DNA from: Ampullaceana balthica
Taxonomy: Eukaryota > Mollusca > Gastropoda > Lymnaeidae
DNA length: 64,000 nt
Assembly: GCA_944989445.1 (NCBI GenBank)
Contig: CALYLW010000325.1
Location: forward strand, 783,252-847,251
Direction: 5' to 3'
Both the position numbers and the translations under genes were made by a program. The notes below the pieces were generated by a model. That model saw only the letters and a list, made by a program, of their open reading frames with translations, was not told the DNA's origin and did no database searches. Of the stretch, positions 10,259 through 21,868 are shown in pieces. The stretch's first letter is position 1. Each line of letters begins with the position of its first letter.

Positions 10259-11935
10259 CAAAGCCTATAACATAAGGCGTGTCTGTCAGTCAGTGATCGC
10301 TATGCGAATTTACTCTTAATTTTTTTTTAAAATTGAACGTTTAGACGTCAAATAATAAACATTTTGGTGTTGAGATTAACAATGAAGCGTTTAAAGAAAT
10401 GTATCTTCGAAGGAATCTTTTCATGCATCAAGATTAACTAGACTGTCTTTCAAAAGCCGTTATTGGCCCCCCGTTCGCTGGTATAAAAGAGTTTTAAGGA
10501 AGTAACATTTAAAGCTCAGATTTTCCACATACCAACATTATATGAGTATGAGGGGTATTAAACAACTTTATGTTATCGTTTACAGTATTATCAGATTTTG
10601 TAAAGATAAATGGGTGCACATATAGTTTTAAACATTTGAACGCCCCGGACTGTAGTATTGACCTTGTATATGAGTATTGTTGCTGCGGTTATGTCCTGGG
10701 ATGGACGGAATGACATTAACCAGGGTCGACCTCTTTTTTTGTGGTAAGGATGATATTTCGGGGCTCTATCTTATCAGTTTCAATGTTACGAATGACCTCT
10801 CTCTGAGAAGGCCAACACAAAAGTGTGTTGCTATGAGTGTTTTGTCGGTGTTGATTAGTAATTTGTGGAAGTACAACTATAACATAAATGGACGTTACTA
10901 TCCTCAATTAGCCTTTGAATGATTCATTAAAAAGATTAAAAATTTATTCAACAAAATGAGAAAATTATAATTGAAATTTAAATAAATTAATTTCATACAT
11001 ATTTGTTTGGTATTTTATAATTTGTTTGGCAGTTAAAAATTTCGAAACATTTTATTATATACTTTTAAAAAAAGAAAACTTTTAATAAAGTTACTTCCCT
11101 TTATTTACGTTAAAACTTTTTTGTTGAAAAGCTCAAAATTTCACTAAAATCATTTTTCATTAAATCTGCATCTAGCTTTCAAAAGTAATTATTTTTGTAA
11201 TCATTTGAGACTGGAACTAAAAATCACTGAATCTATATTAAAATAAAAATAAAAATATTTTTAGAACTTAATATAAGTTGCTTAATATGTATTTTGTACG
11301 GAAAGCAAAGTTCATCGAACAATGTAATAAATTGTAATGTAATGGAATGTGATCGCGTAGCATCCATAGAAGTACACAAAGTCAGGTGGTTTTGCCGGTG
11401 CTTTGTTGTGCGAGCAATGTTTACTAACACAGAAGTGCGCATCCTGATTACAATGAGGAGGACATCTATTATATCTAATACCCGTGCTATGCTAAGTGGT
11501 AAGTACAACACAAATAACTATATTTTATGTTTTGGTCTTATTACCTTAAAAAATTATAGATGAGTATAAACTCATCATGAATTTAAGATAGCGATAAATC
11601 AAACATGCCTGTACCTACTTATAACTCCTATTTATAATCAATTTTCTTCTTTAAAAGAAACGATCTTATCTTTTCAATTTATCTATTCCTTTTTGGCAGT
11701 TTATGGAGCAATCGTTACAAAATTAGCCTCAAACAATATTTGCATATTATACATATACATGATACTATTTCTTCGTAGACAGTCCCTGTAAGTTCTTTTA
11801 ATTTTTTTTTCGTTTTTGGTAATCTATGAAAGCAAATGTTCAAAAACAATCGAATTTACTATTGATCTTAAATGAAGGCTTATAACAGTGCTTCTGTGTG
11901 TGTACGTGTGTGTGTGTGTGTGTATTTTAAAAAAA
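10259..11935 (+). repeat. Module family, blocks B to F (forward copy)
   Basis: Runs without a large interruption through block B (GGCGTGTCTGTCAGTC), block C (AACGTTTAGACGTCAAATAA; CATACCAACATTATATGAGT; TGAACGCCCCGGACTGTAG) and a shortened D/E. Block F follows (ATGAGGAGGACATCTATTAT; AATACCCGTGCTATGCTA; GCGATAAATCAAACATGCC), ending in a short GT repeat. Block F is very close to 45450-45960. The short frames at 10677-10922 and 11294-11563 are not preserved in other copies, so no protein is claimed. Confidence 0.75.
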
Positions 11936-11939
11936 GTAT

Positions 11940-12217
11940 TTTTGGAAAAGGGATCAATGTAAAAAGAGGATTTGATGATGGTTAACTATAAAATAAAAAA
12001 AAACAAAGGGGGCACCGTAGGCGCCCTACAACCCCTATTATAAAATACTTTGTGTACATTTAAGAAAGTTTAATATTTCGTATTTATCAAAAAAGGACAA
12101 GTTAGTTGGGCTTTTGAAAAAGGTCGGCGCCATAGGCGCCCTAAAAAAAGTGAATTTTTTCAAAATAAATAGATTTCAGCTGAAAACTTCCGTCATTTTT
12201 GACGGGTGTTACGCTAG
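11940..12217 (+). mobile_element. Helitron fragment with intact 3' end
   Basis: The 3' end has the hairpin CCGTCA-TTTT-TGACGG (12190-12205), an 8-base spacer and CTAG (12214-12217) followed by T, the standard Helitron terminus. Upstream it shares AATGTAAAAAGAGGATTTGA and TATTATAAAATACTTTGTGT with the Helitron at 21869-23301, and carries the self-complementary GGCGCC...GGCGCCC words. The 5' TC end is not recognised here, so it is annotated as a 3' fragment. Confidence 0.75.
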
Positions 12218-13037
12218 TTAAATAACATAATTTGCAATCTGTCACGCAAGTAGTGTCTGTCAGTCCTGACGCTATGCGAGGTAACTCCCGATTTAAAAAA
12301 AATGTTGCTTTCGAGATTTAAAAAATGTGTTGCTCACCATAAAATATTGTGAAGTTACGTCATTGTTTGAACTTTTATTAATGTGTGAAGGGAACGTAGT
12401 GAAAATAGCAATGTTTTATTTGATGTGATTAATATTATTTTATTTTTTTGTATTAAATGTCCGTTTTTGTGTATGTGTCCATGTCAATATTACGTACGTA
12501 ATTATAAATTGAATTTTCTATATTAATACATAATATTCGTTTTTCGGTTTATGAAATTTACAATTGGTTGTCGTTCGGTTGTCAAGTATTGATGCGTTTT
12601 GAACTACAAAGCCATTATTTTTTTTTACTGCAAATGAAATTGGTCAACTTATGCTTCAGTTTAGCGTTTGTTTTTCTTTTATATACTTTGAGATTGCATA
12701 TTTGTATGTTTAAAAAAATAACATATTTAAAAATATGACTCCTCCCCACAATAGGTTTTTTAGTTGTTATTTACATGTAATATTTTAATGCGTCTTAGAC
12801 TAATTTTGAATAAAAAATCTTTGCTTTTAATATAGAATTGGAAGGGGTGCTGACTTGACAATAATGAAAACGTTTATTAGAATTCATAAAACGTGTTTAT
12901 TAAAGTTGATACTTTAATATTTTCTTCTATCCAGTGCTTAACTTTTCTTCAAAGGTTTCATGCAAAATAAATAGTTCGTTGTTATTCATATTTGTAAATA
13001 TAGTTACAATTTTTTATTGCACCGCAGCACAAACTAG
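12218..13037 (+). repeat. Helitron-related and unassigned AT-rich sequence ending in CTAG
   Basis: Near 12330-12360 the bases CTCACCATAAAATATTGTGA and TTACGTCATTGTTTGAAC match 17650-17690 and 22020-22045 (Helitron interior). The stretch ends GCACCGCAGCACAAACTAG at 13037 followed by T, the same terminus as at 18298 but without a clear hairpin. The middle (about 12430-13000) is AT-rich and I recognise nothing in it. Confidence 0.45.
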
Positions 13038-13189
13038 TATAAATAGGTTTGTACCGAATTCAAACTTTTAAAATCCGGCATGAGCCAGATTTTGCTGGAT
13101 TAGTGAAATTAAATCCGGCCGGAGCTGGATTTGTAAAAATGGCCGGATTCCAGATTTTCCGAAGCTAGAGCCGAAATCCGTGTGAACTT
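13038..13189. other. Short CCGG-rich segment
   Basis: Repeated ATCCGG and GCCGGA words (13072-13155) recall the subterminal regions of the hAT at 1635-3007, but no terminus or target duplication is visible. Origin unknown. Confidence 0.3.
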
Positions 13190-14360
13190 ATTATTAAAGT
13201 AACTATTACTCACACGTATAACCTAACACACACACACACTCGCAAACAAACACACTTATACAGACATATACACGAATACACTCCCATGATTATACATATA
13301 CACACGCACATACTCGCGCACACACATACTTATATAACACACACAAAGCGGGCTATAAACATAGATCTTAGTTGATCACTTCAAATAAACGACAGCGCAT
13401 TACATAAGGCGCGTCTGTCAATCGGTGATCGGCGTGCGAGGTAACTCTTAATTTATCAAAGATTAAACATTTAGACGTCAAAGAATAAACATTGTGGTGT
13501 CAAGATTAACACTGAAGCGATTAAAGAAACTTATCTTCGAAAGAATCTTTTCACGTATCAACATTAAGTTGTTCAAAAGCCCAGAAGGAGGCCGGTAATG
13601 ACACCGTTCGCGGGTATAGAAAAGTTTTAATGTTGTCAAATTGTAAGCTCAGATTTTCCACATACCAATTTATATGAGTATGATGTGTATTAAACATCGT
13701 TATGTTATCGTTCACTACATCGTCAGATTTTTGTAAAATATGAATGGGTGCGAATCAAGTTTAAACATATTTGAACGCCCCGGCCAGTAGTATTGACATT
13801 AGAAGGGTGGTTTGGTATCTGTGGCCGTGACCTGTGACAGATGGACTCATATAAACAGGATCGGCCCCCTTTTTCTGGCCTTTTAGATTAGAGCTCTACA
13901 ATTTCAGTGTTAATATTACGAATGCTTACTCTTTGAGAAGACTAACCCGTAAATAGGAAATGTGCTGTACACGTATGACTTATATGATGAATATGACAGG
14001 CACTACAATACAATTAAAAAATAGCATAACGTTATTATCATATTTTAATTTTTGAAAGTTTCAGTTAACATCAATAAAGTATATTCTTTAAATGAGATAA
14101 AATTTACACATTTAACAGTATGGTGGCATGAAAGAAAAAATATTTTTTGTGTTAAGTGTAAAAGATAAAAATTTTGAAAAATTATAAAATTTGCTTTAAA
14201 AAATATTTTTTGTATTATTTATACTCAAAATTTTAACAAAACATCCTTTTTTATGAAATTTACATTTACGTGTCAAAAGTGATGATTTTTTTTTAAAGTA
14301 TGAGATTGGAAATAAGAACCACCAAATCTATTTTAAAACCCCAAACCATTCTTATGGTTA
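13190..14360 (+). repeat. Module family, blocks A to D (forward copy)
   Basis: Block A (CACACA with CTCCCATGA), B (GGCGCGTCTGTCAATCGGTG), C (AACATTTAGACGTCAAAGAA; TGAACGCCCCGGCCAGTAG) and D (AAGTATGAGATTGGAAATAA; ACCACCAAATCTA) follow in order. It ends where an 18-bp satellite array begins; at 21340-21400 the same D block instead continues into block E. Confidence 0.7.
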
Positions 14361-14372
14361 GTGACAGTCAGA

Positions 14373-16966
14373 TGGGCGGTGACATTCTTGGGTTCAGTGA
14401 CATTCTTAGGTTTAATGACAGTCTTAGGTTCAGTGACATTCTTAGGTTTAATGACAGTCTTAGGTTCAGTGACATTCTTAGGTTTAATGCCAGTCTTAGG
14501 TTCAGTGACATTCTTAGGTTTAATGACAGTCTTAGGTTCAGTGACATTCTTAGGTTTAATGACAGTCTTAGGTTCAGTGACATTCTTAGTGTTAGTGACA
14601 TTCTTAGGTTTAATGACAGTCTTAGGTTCAGTGACATTCTTAGTGTTAGTGACATTCTTAGGTTTAATGACAGTCTTAGGTTCAGTGACATTCTTAGGTT
14701 TAATGACAGTCTTAGGTTCAGTGATATTCTTAGGTTTAATGACAGTCTTAGGTTCAGTGACATTCTTAGTGTTAGTGACATTCTTAGGTTCAGTGACATT
14801 CTTAGTGTTAGTGACATTCTTAGGTTTAATGACAGTCTTAGGTTCAGTGACATTCTTAGTGTTAGTGACATTCTTAGGTTTAATGACAGTCTTAGGTTCA
14901 GTGACATTCTTAGTGTTAGTGACATTCTTAGGTTCAGTGACATTCTTAGTGTTAGTGACATTCTTAGGTTTAATGACAGTCTTAGGTTCAGTGACATTCT
15001 TAGTGTTAGTGACATTCTTAGGTTTAATGACAGTCTTAGGTTCAGTGACATTCTAAGGTTTAATGACAGTCTTTGGTTCAGTGACATTTTTAGGTTAAAT
15101 GACAGTCTTAGGTTCAGTGACATTCTTAGTGTTAGTGACAACCTTAGGTTCAGTGACATTCTTAGGTTCAGTGACATTCTTAGGTTCAGTGACATTCTTA
15201 GGTTCAGTGACATTCTTAGGTTCAGTGACATTCTTAGGTTCAGTGACATTCTTAGGTTCAGTGACATTCTTAGGTTCAGTGACATTCTTAGGTTCAGTGA
15301 CATTCTTAGGTTCAGTGACATTCTTAGGTTTAGTGACATTCTTAGGTTCAGTGACATTCTTAGGTTCAGTGACATTCTTAGGTTCAGTGACATTCTTAGG
15401 TTTAGTGACATTCTTAGGTTCAGTGACATTCTTAGGTTCAGTGACACTCTTAGGTTCAGTGACATTCTTAGGTTCAGTGACATTCTTAGGTTCAGTGACA
15501 TTCTTAGGTTCAGTGACATTCTTAGGTTCAGTGACATTCTTAGGTTCAGTGACATTCTTAGGTTCAGTGACATTCTTAGGTTCAGTGACATTCTTAGGTT
15601 CAGTGACATTCTTAGGTTCAGTGACATTCTTAGGTTCAGTGACATTCTTAGGTTCAGTGACATTCTTAGGTTCAGTGACATTCTTAGGTTCAGTGACATT
15701 CTTAGGTTCAGTGACATTCTTAGGTTCAGTGACATTCTTAGGTTCAGTGACATTCTTAGGTTCAGTGACATTCTTAGGTTCAGTGACATTCTTAGGTTCA
15801 GTGACATTCTTAGGTTCAGTGACATTCTTAGGTTCAGTGACATTCTTAGGTTCAGTGACATTCTTAGTGTTAATGACAACCTTAGGTTCAGTGACATTCT
15901 TAGGGTTAGTGACAACCTAAGTTCAGTGACATTCTTAGTGTTAATGACAACCTTAGGTTCAGTGACATTCTTAGGTTCAGTGACATTCTTAGTGTTAATG
16001 ACAACCTTAGGTTCAGTGACATTCTTAGGTTCAGTGACATTCTTAGTGTTAATGACAACCTTAGGTTCAGTGACATTCTTAGGTTCAGTGACATTCTTAG
16101 GTTCAGTGACATTCTTAGTGTTAATGACAACCTTAGGTTCAGTGACATTCTTAGGTTCAGTGACATTCTTAGTGTTAATGACAACCTTAGGTTCAGTGAC
16201 ATTCTTAGGTTCAGTGACATTCTTAGTGTTAATGACAACCTTAGGTTCAGTGACATTCTTAGGTTCAGTGACATTCTTAGGTTCAGTGACATTCTTAGGT
16301 GTTATTGACAACCTTAGGTTCAGTGACATTCTTAGGTCAGTGACAACCTTAGGTTCAGTGACATTCTTAGGGTTAGTGACAACCTTAGCTTCACTGACAT
16401 TCTTAGGGTTAGTGACATCCTTAGCTTCACTGACATTCTTAGGTTCAGTGACAGCCTTAGATTCACTGACATTCTTAGGATTAGTGACAACCTTAGATTC
16501 CCTGACATTCCTAGGGTCAGTGACAGCCTTAGATTCACTGACATTCTTAGGGTTAGTGAAAACCTTAGATTCATGACATTCTTAGGGTCAGTGACAACCT
16601 TAGGTTGCGTGACATTTTTCGGGTCAGTGACAACCTTAGATTCACTGACATTCTTAGGGTTAGTGACAACCTTAGGTTCATTGACATTCTTAGGGTCAGT
16701 GACAACCTTAGATTCACTGACATTCTTAGGGCTAGTGACAGCCTTAGGTTCAGTGACATTCTTAGGGTCAGTGACAACCTTATGTTCAGTGACATTCTTA
16801 GGGTCAGTGACAACCTTAGGTTCAGTGACATTCTTAGGGTCAGTGACAACCTTAGCTTCACTGACATTCTTAGGGACAGTGACAACCTTAGCTTCACTGA
16901 CATTTTTTGGGTCAGTGACAGCCTTAGGCTCAGTGACATTCTTAGGGTCAGTGAAACTAAGGCTGT
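14373..16966. repeat. 18-bp satellite array with higher-order structure
   Basis: About 2.6 kb of tandem GGTTCAGTGACATTCTTA and variants. Four zones differ. About 14395-15145 alternates the monomer with GGTTTAATGACAGTCTTA and GTGTTAGTGACATTCTTA. About 15145-15866 is nearly pure monomer. About 15866-16310 has a 54-bp higher-order unit with GTGTTAATGACAACCTTA every third monomer. About 16310-16966 has a 36-bp unit alternating GGGTCAGTGACAACCTTA with a monomer and is the most diverged. Because 18 is divisible by 3, long open frames arise automatically on both strands (up to 758 codons). One minus-strand frame reads as repeated KNVTEP/KVVTDP. The flanks belong to the module family, so the array expanded inside it or was inserted there. 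I do not call a gene. Confidence 0.92.
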
Positions 16967-17100
16967 CACATGACACAAACAATGGTTAATAGCCTCATTT
17001 TAGATTAAATACAAGAAAATTGTCATCAAAACATTAAATAGCTTGATGGCATTCTTTATAAACAATATTAAAATCCAAGTCACTAACTCCGTATCGCGAA
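16967..17100 (+). repeat. Module family, start of block X
   Basis: CATGACACAAACAATGGTTA and ATAGCCTCAT match, in reverse, 38395-38425. This marks the right edge of the satellite array and the start of block X, which resumes at about 18425. Confidence 0.6.
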
Positions 17101-17640
17101 GGGACATAGTACAACAGTCTATAGCAATTAAAAAGGCTGCGGCTATTGGTAGCCCGCTATTATTAATTGTTAATTAAACTACTACTAGGTGATAATCTGA
17201 GTTTGATGTAATGTTTTAATGTAAAAAATAGACAACTAACCCTTACCCTGACCCTAAAACATCTAATTTAATCGTAATTATAAGAATTTTAAATGGATTT
17301 CATTCGTGGTAGTCCCTATATTTGATTTTCTATTTTAATATAAAAAAATAGACAACTATCCCTAACCTTGACACTAAAACTGAAAAGAAAGGAAAAAAAA
17401 CTTTAGCCGCAACTGAAAATCGAACCCTTGTCTGATCTTCATCGATCAGTTCACAAGTCCAACTCTCTATCATGAGACTAAGGAAGTTCGGTACATCTAG
17501 TGAATTTTGTATGGTTATATCAGTAGCTATTAAGTGTCCCTTAAATTCCATTGGATGCTATAAATAACTGACTACAAATAGCCGCACCCGCAGTGACCTG
17601 CAATTGGTAGTCGACTACCAATAGACACTCCCATTAAAAA
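17101..17640. mobile_element. Unclassified insertion with a tRNA-like segment
   Basis: It interrupts block X. GGCTGCGGCTATT near 17136 and AATAGCCGCACC near 17578 are roughly inverse to each other and may be ends. On the minus strand near 17400-17475 there is a tRNA-like run with a B-box-like GGGTTCGATTTTC and an A-box-like region, suggesting a decayed SINE. Two internal copies of AAAAAATAGACAACTA (17225 and 17345) form a short duplication. No protein is seen. Confidence 0.35.
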
Positions 17641-18424
17641 AGCGTGTGGTATTTCTCACCGTAAAATATTATATGACGTCATTGTTTGAGCTTATATTTT
17701 AATTTTGGAATAGGGAACGATGTAAAAAGAGGATTTGAGGATTTATAATCATATACATATTTACCCTAAAATTATCTCTGACTCATACACTTCGGCCTAA
17801 CGCTAAGGGACATCAATCTGCTTTTTTTAAAATTGAAAATAAATACTTAAAAATCATAATCATTTTGGTTTCCAGATTAACTTTAACCAAACAACGCACG
17901 AACCTTTAACGTCAGCATCTGTGTTGTGAACAGTGCTGACTGACTCAAAGAGTTATTTTTTGGTGCAGTAATTTGGTGCGCTGCCTTCTACAGTTTGTTA
18001 AAAAATCGTGTGATGATTAGCAATGTAAAAACATATTATATTAATACTTAGTGTACATTTCAGGAATATTTCGTATTTATCATACAAGGATAAGTTACTT
18101 GAGCTTTTGACCAAAAAAAAAGTGGGCGCCTTTGGCGACCTACAACCCCTATTATAAAATACTTTGTGTACATTTATTTAAGGAAGTTTAATATTACGTA
18201 TTTATCATACAAGGACAAGTTAGTGAAAAAGGTGGGCGCCGTAGGTGCCCTAAAAAAAGTGGTCGCCGCAGGCGCCACAGCGCCGCAGCACAAACTAGTT
18301 ATAAAATACTTTGCGTACATTTCAGGAAGTTTAATATTTCGTATTTATTAAACAAGGATAAGTTACTTGGGCTTTTGAAAAAAGTAGGCGCCGTATGCGC
18401 CCTACAACCCTTAATTCTATTTAT
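17641..18424 (+). mobile_element. Helitron fragments, one with intact 3' end at 18298
   Basis: Near 18271-18298 a hairpin GGCGC-CACA-GCGCC, a 10-base spacer and CTAG (18295-18298) followed by T form a Helitron 3' end. The interior shares ACAACCCCTATTATAAAATA and TTTAATATTTCGTATTTAT with 12030-12090 and 23110-23170. The block TTATAAAATACTTTG...GGCGCC occurs three times (about 18040, 18150 and 18300), so pieces of two or three copies are joined. The last piece, after 18299, has no terminus. No Rep/helicase coding trace is present. Confidence 0.6.
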
Positions 18425-18782
18425 AATATTATTCTTTTTTAGATTAAGTGAATTCAGTTCCTTATTATGTCCATATGGAGACGAATGTTTAGTTGTCCTC
18501 AATTTTATAAACAAAATTAAGTTTTCCAAATCAGTGATTTTAATAACGTTAACATTCCTGCATAGAAAACTGTCTACACATTTTCTAATTATAATGAATC
18601 GTAAAATACGATTCGATTACTTCACATACTTTTGGAATATTTCAAAATTGAGACTAGACAGTAACAGTAAAGGATTGAAACCAGCGCCTCTCGCTGAAGT
18701 TTGTAAGAAGAACAAACTATAAAATTTGTATCAAAGTTTTAATAACAAACATTCCCCCTCACAAACACAAACTACTCTCAAC
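18425..18782 (+). repeat. Module family, block X, left part
   Basis: Matches the reverse of about 38000-38250: TTTTAATAACGTTAACATTC-like bases, GACTAGACAGTAACAG, AAACCAGCGCCTCTC and AACAAACATTCCCCCTC. A 115-codon frame lies here (18375-18722) but is not kept open in the reverse copy, so it is not called a gene. Confidence 0.65.
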
Positions 18783-19546
18783 TAGGCCTGCGGAAATTAA
18801 CGATGAATTTCTCGATTAAACGTTAAATTTTTTTATCGATTAAAATAATTTTAATCGTTAAAATTCGATTAAAATTAAAGAAAATATTTACAATATTTTT
18901 TAAATTTTTTACTAATAAATAATTAATTATTAATAATTAATAATAATTTATATATTTTTTACGTACAAACTTCTCCCGCGAAATATTATAAGTTATTTTA
19001 TTAATTATGTGGACCGGCAGACATCAACTAAAAAATGGCTGACAGCAGCAGCGCAGTTAGATCTAAACATATAACTGGAAAGTTGAGCAAAAATTTTGTT
19101 TTTAAGCTAACTGCGGTTGGCAAAGTCGAAGAAAAAGTGAAAAAGTTTACTGTGTTCACTGCCATAAACAATTCTCTTTTAAAGGATCAAATACATTATA
19201 CATACCAAACATCCACTAAAGTATCAGAAACTTCAAATGAGAATGAGAAATTCAAATGAAAGCTAAGTAAACGATCGTTCGGTTCCGCTTGTTATATTGT
19301 CAATAAGACCCGCTAATCACTTGAACCAAGTAATGTCAATACACTTGTCTGTTTGCGTTGTTGGTTAAAAGATGTCATATAAAGAAGACATCCCAGTGTT
19401 ATTTGGATTTTCGACAAGTACGTTTAATAAATGTTACTTATGACACAATCAATTTCAATTTCGGCTTTAATCGAAATTAACGATTAATTAATCGATAATT
19501 TTTCAAAAGTTAACGATTAATTTAAAATTAATCGATAACAGCCCTA
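18783..19546 (+). mobile_element. hAT deletion derivative with BED-finger trace
   Basis: Starts TAGGCCTGCGGAAATTAACG and ends CGATAACAGCCCTA, with subterminal runs of ATTAATCGATTAA-type words. It is flanked by CTCTCAAC (18775-18782) and CTCTCAAT (19547-19554). The empty site CTCTCAACACTCTGG is readable in reverse near 37965-37980. A short plus-strand frame from ATG 19035 starts MADSSSAVRSKHITGKLSK. In the next frame it continues as KVYCVHCHKQFSFKGSNT, which looks like the first half of a BED zinc finger with CxxC. The finger's histidines and the rest of the transposase are missing, so it is non-autonomous. Relatives are at 33960-34355 (minus) and 47880-48237. Confidence 0.85.
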
Positions 19547-20574
19547 CTCTCAATCCTCTGGTTTTATGACGACGCCAGCTGCAGTTTCAACATCAGCATC
19601 TGGTGAGCTGGTGAGTAAAGTTTTTTGTTGATGTTCGGTCCGACCCACTGGGGTTTTATTGTTAAGACCCACGTTTTACCTGCTACTGAATGGAAATGGT
19701 GGTGGGGGTCGCTAAAACTGTTGGTTGGGAAAAGTGTACAAGATGGCAAACCAATCTTCTGGGGGATTCAGCACAACTTTGTGAGAAAATTTCAGCACCA
19801 CCACATTTGAAAAAGGCGGCATTGCCATTAATGAGTGTGTGTATGTCTGAGCGTGAATGTATGTGTGTGTCTTAAACTCATTAGAATTTGAAAGACTTAA
19901 ACTGGATTTTTTACCTTTGTAGAACAATAAGTAGCTTACAATACAACAGCATGTTTCATCCTCATTTGATATATTTGACATCTAGATTTCATGACGAGTC
20001 ATCCACATGTGACATAGTTGTCACTTTGTAATTAGAAATGGATTATTTAGCAATTAAAAACTGCAGAATTTTTCGCTTTAAAAAATATCAAATGCAAAAT
20101 TATATTTTAAATATTTAATTTTGTTTTCGACCCAAAGTATCCGACATGACTGTGACCTATGACCCATGACTGATTTGTTCGTGGCTGCCGTGAATAAAGC
20201 TTTCTGATTGGTCAGAGCGGACACTGTCATGACTTCCTTTAGGAGGGCTTGTCATGTGTCAGAGTGATATTCACAAAGGAATTGTTTAAACGTAATCAAA
20301 TAAAGCAAATTTATGGTAACATTTTTTTGACATGGTAGATAATGTATCAGAGTATAGTAAACGATCGTTTAGGGATACAGCATACTAGCGTCGGGGTGGG
20401 GGGGATACAACGACATAGTATAAAACCGTGTGATAGCTTTGTGTGGGAAAATTTCATGTTCGAGAGATAATTAAATGCACATTTGATATGAATGTTGGAA
20501 AATACTTTGGGGTATTCCTTAAAATTTAACTATTAATAGGGTTTATTATATGTTACTGAAGTGTTTATTACAGA
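19547..20574 (+). repeat. Module family, block X, right part
   Basis: Matches the reverse of about 36920-37980: GACGCCAGCTGCAGTTTCAA, GGGTCGCTAAAACTG, GAATGTATGTGTGTGTCTTA, CAACAGCATGTTTCATCCTC and GAATAAAGCTTTCTGATTGG. Near 19797-19830 is a single unit that is expanded to a 24-bp minisatellite in the reverse copy. About 50 extra bases near 20222-20272, absent from the reverse copy, contain GACACTGTCATGA and TCATGTGTC and could fold. The part after about 20340 has no second copy that I can see. Confidence 0.65.
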
Positions 20575-21868
20575 AACCTATCTCCGAAGGAATCTTTTCA
20601 TCCATCAAGATATTGTAGACTTGTTCGAAAGCACAGAAAGAGGCCGCAATTGACCCCACGTTCGCAGGTATAGAACGGTTTTATGGTAGTCAAATTTAAC
20701 AAAGTTATGTTATCGGTTACAATATAGTAAGATTTTGTAAATATCAATTGGTGTCAATCAAATTCAAAAATAGAAGCATGTGAACGCCCCGATCTGTAGT
20801 ATTGACCTTGCAGGGGTGATCTGGTTACTGTGACGGATGGACTGATGTAACCCATGGATAGGCCCCTTTTAGTGAGCTGTCCTTTAAATATGTACATTTC
20901 CAGTAATATTGTTACGAATGCTTCCTTTATGAGAAGGCAACCCAATGAATGGGTGTGAGTTTTCTGGTACTGCAGAAATGGTAATGTTTGGTTCTGTGGC
21001 AATGCAATTAAATAATAGCTAAACTTTTTTATCCTCTTTTTGATTTTGAAAGTTTTATTTAACATCATCAAATTATATTCCTCATAAGAAATTTTCTTTA
21101 AAAATTTTAATGAAATGTTGTTGTTCATAAAAAGTTATTAAATTTTGTATTTTGTGTAAAATCTAAAGATTTTGAAAAATTATAAAATATATTTTTTTTA
21201 AAAAGTAAAAAAAAAGTAAAGTTATTTCCCTTCAATGTTTTTTTTAAATCTCAAAATTTTTGCAAAAGTCCTTTTTTATGAAATGTTCATGTAACTGTCA
21301 AAAGTGATGATTTTTTAAAGTATGAGATTGGAAGTAACAACCACTAAATCTATATTAAAACACCAAACTATTCAGTCACTAAAGTCAAAAATCAAAAGAG
21401 TACATTCACCATTTAGAGAAGGTTTAAATTTACTTCTGACAAGGCGTTGGTTGTCTGCTTGGCAAAAATTATTAGAGTTGCAATTTTTCAACTGTGTATT
21501 CAAGCATCTACTGGTACAGGACTTACTGGTACATTATTTATTTACCCGTGGTGAGTATTTAAGCTTAGACGATGATTGCAAGCACATTTCTCTATTTTCA
21601 GATACTGACAAAAATTCTTAGAACTTAATTTAAGTTCCTGAATATGTCTTGTGCACTAAAAGCACAGATCACCAAACGATGTAATGAATTGTAATGAAAT
21701 GTAATGTGATGCGTGCCTTCCTAGCAAATCAATGAAGCCAGGTGTCTTTCGAGGTGCTTTACTTTGTGAGCAATGGCGACTACCACAAAAAAGTGAATTA
21801 TTAATATAGCGAGGAAGACATCTTTTTTTAAATTTAAATTCTTTAAACGTATGATTTTCTCTAAAACA
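20575..21868 (+). repeat. Module family, blocks C to F (forward copy)
   Basis: Block C (GAAGGAATCTTTTCATCCAT; TGTGAACGCCCCGATCTGTAG), D (AAGTATGAGATTGGAAGTAA), E (ATTCACCATTTAGAGAAGG; TGTCTGCTTGGCAAAAATTA) and the start of F occur in order. It ends at GATTTTCTCTAAAACA, where the Helitron begins. No gene called; the 99-codon frame at 21322-21621 is not open in the other copies. Confidence 0.7.

Noticed and set aside
14300..16576. 758-codon plus-strand frame (RFSDIL repeats) and 653-codon minus-strand frame
   Set aside because: They are produced by an 18-bp tandem repeat without stop codons. Several frames on both strands are open at once, which a real gene would not show.
19035..19259. 74-codon frame as a host gene
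   Set aside because: It lies inside a hAT deletion derivative with target duplications and reads into a partial BED finger, so it belongs to the element.
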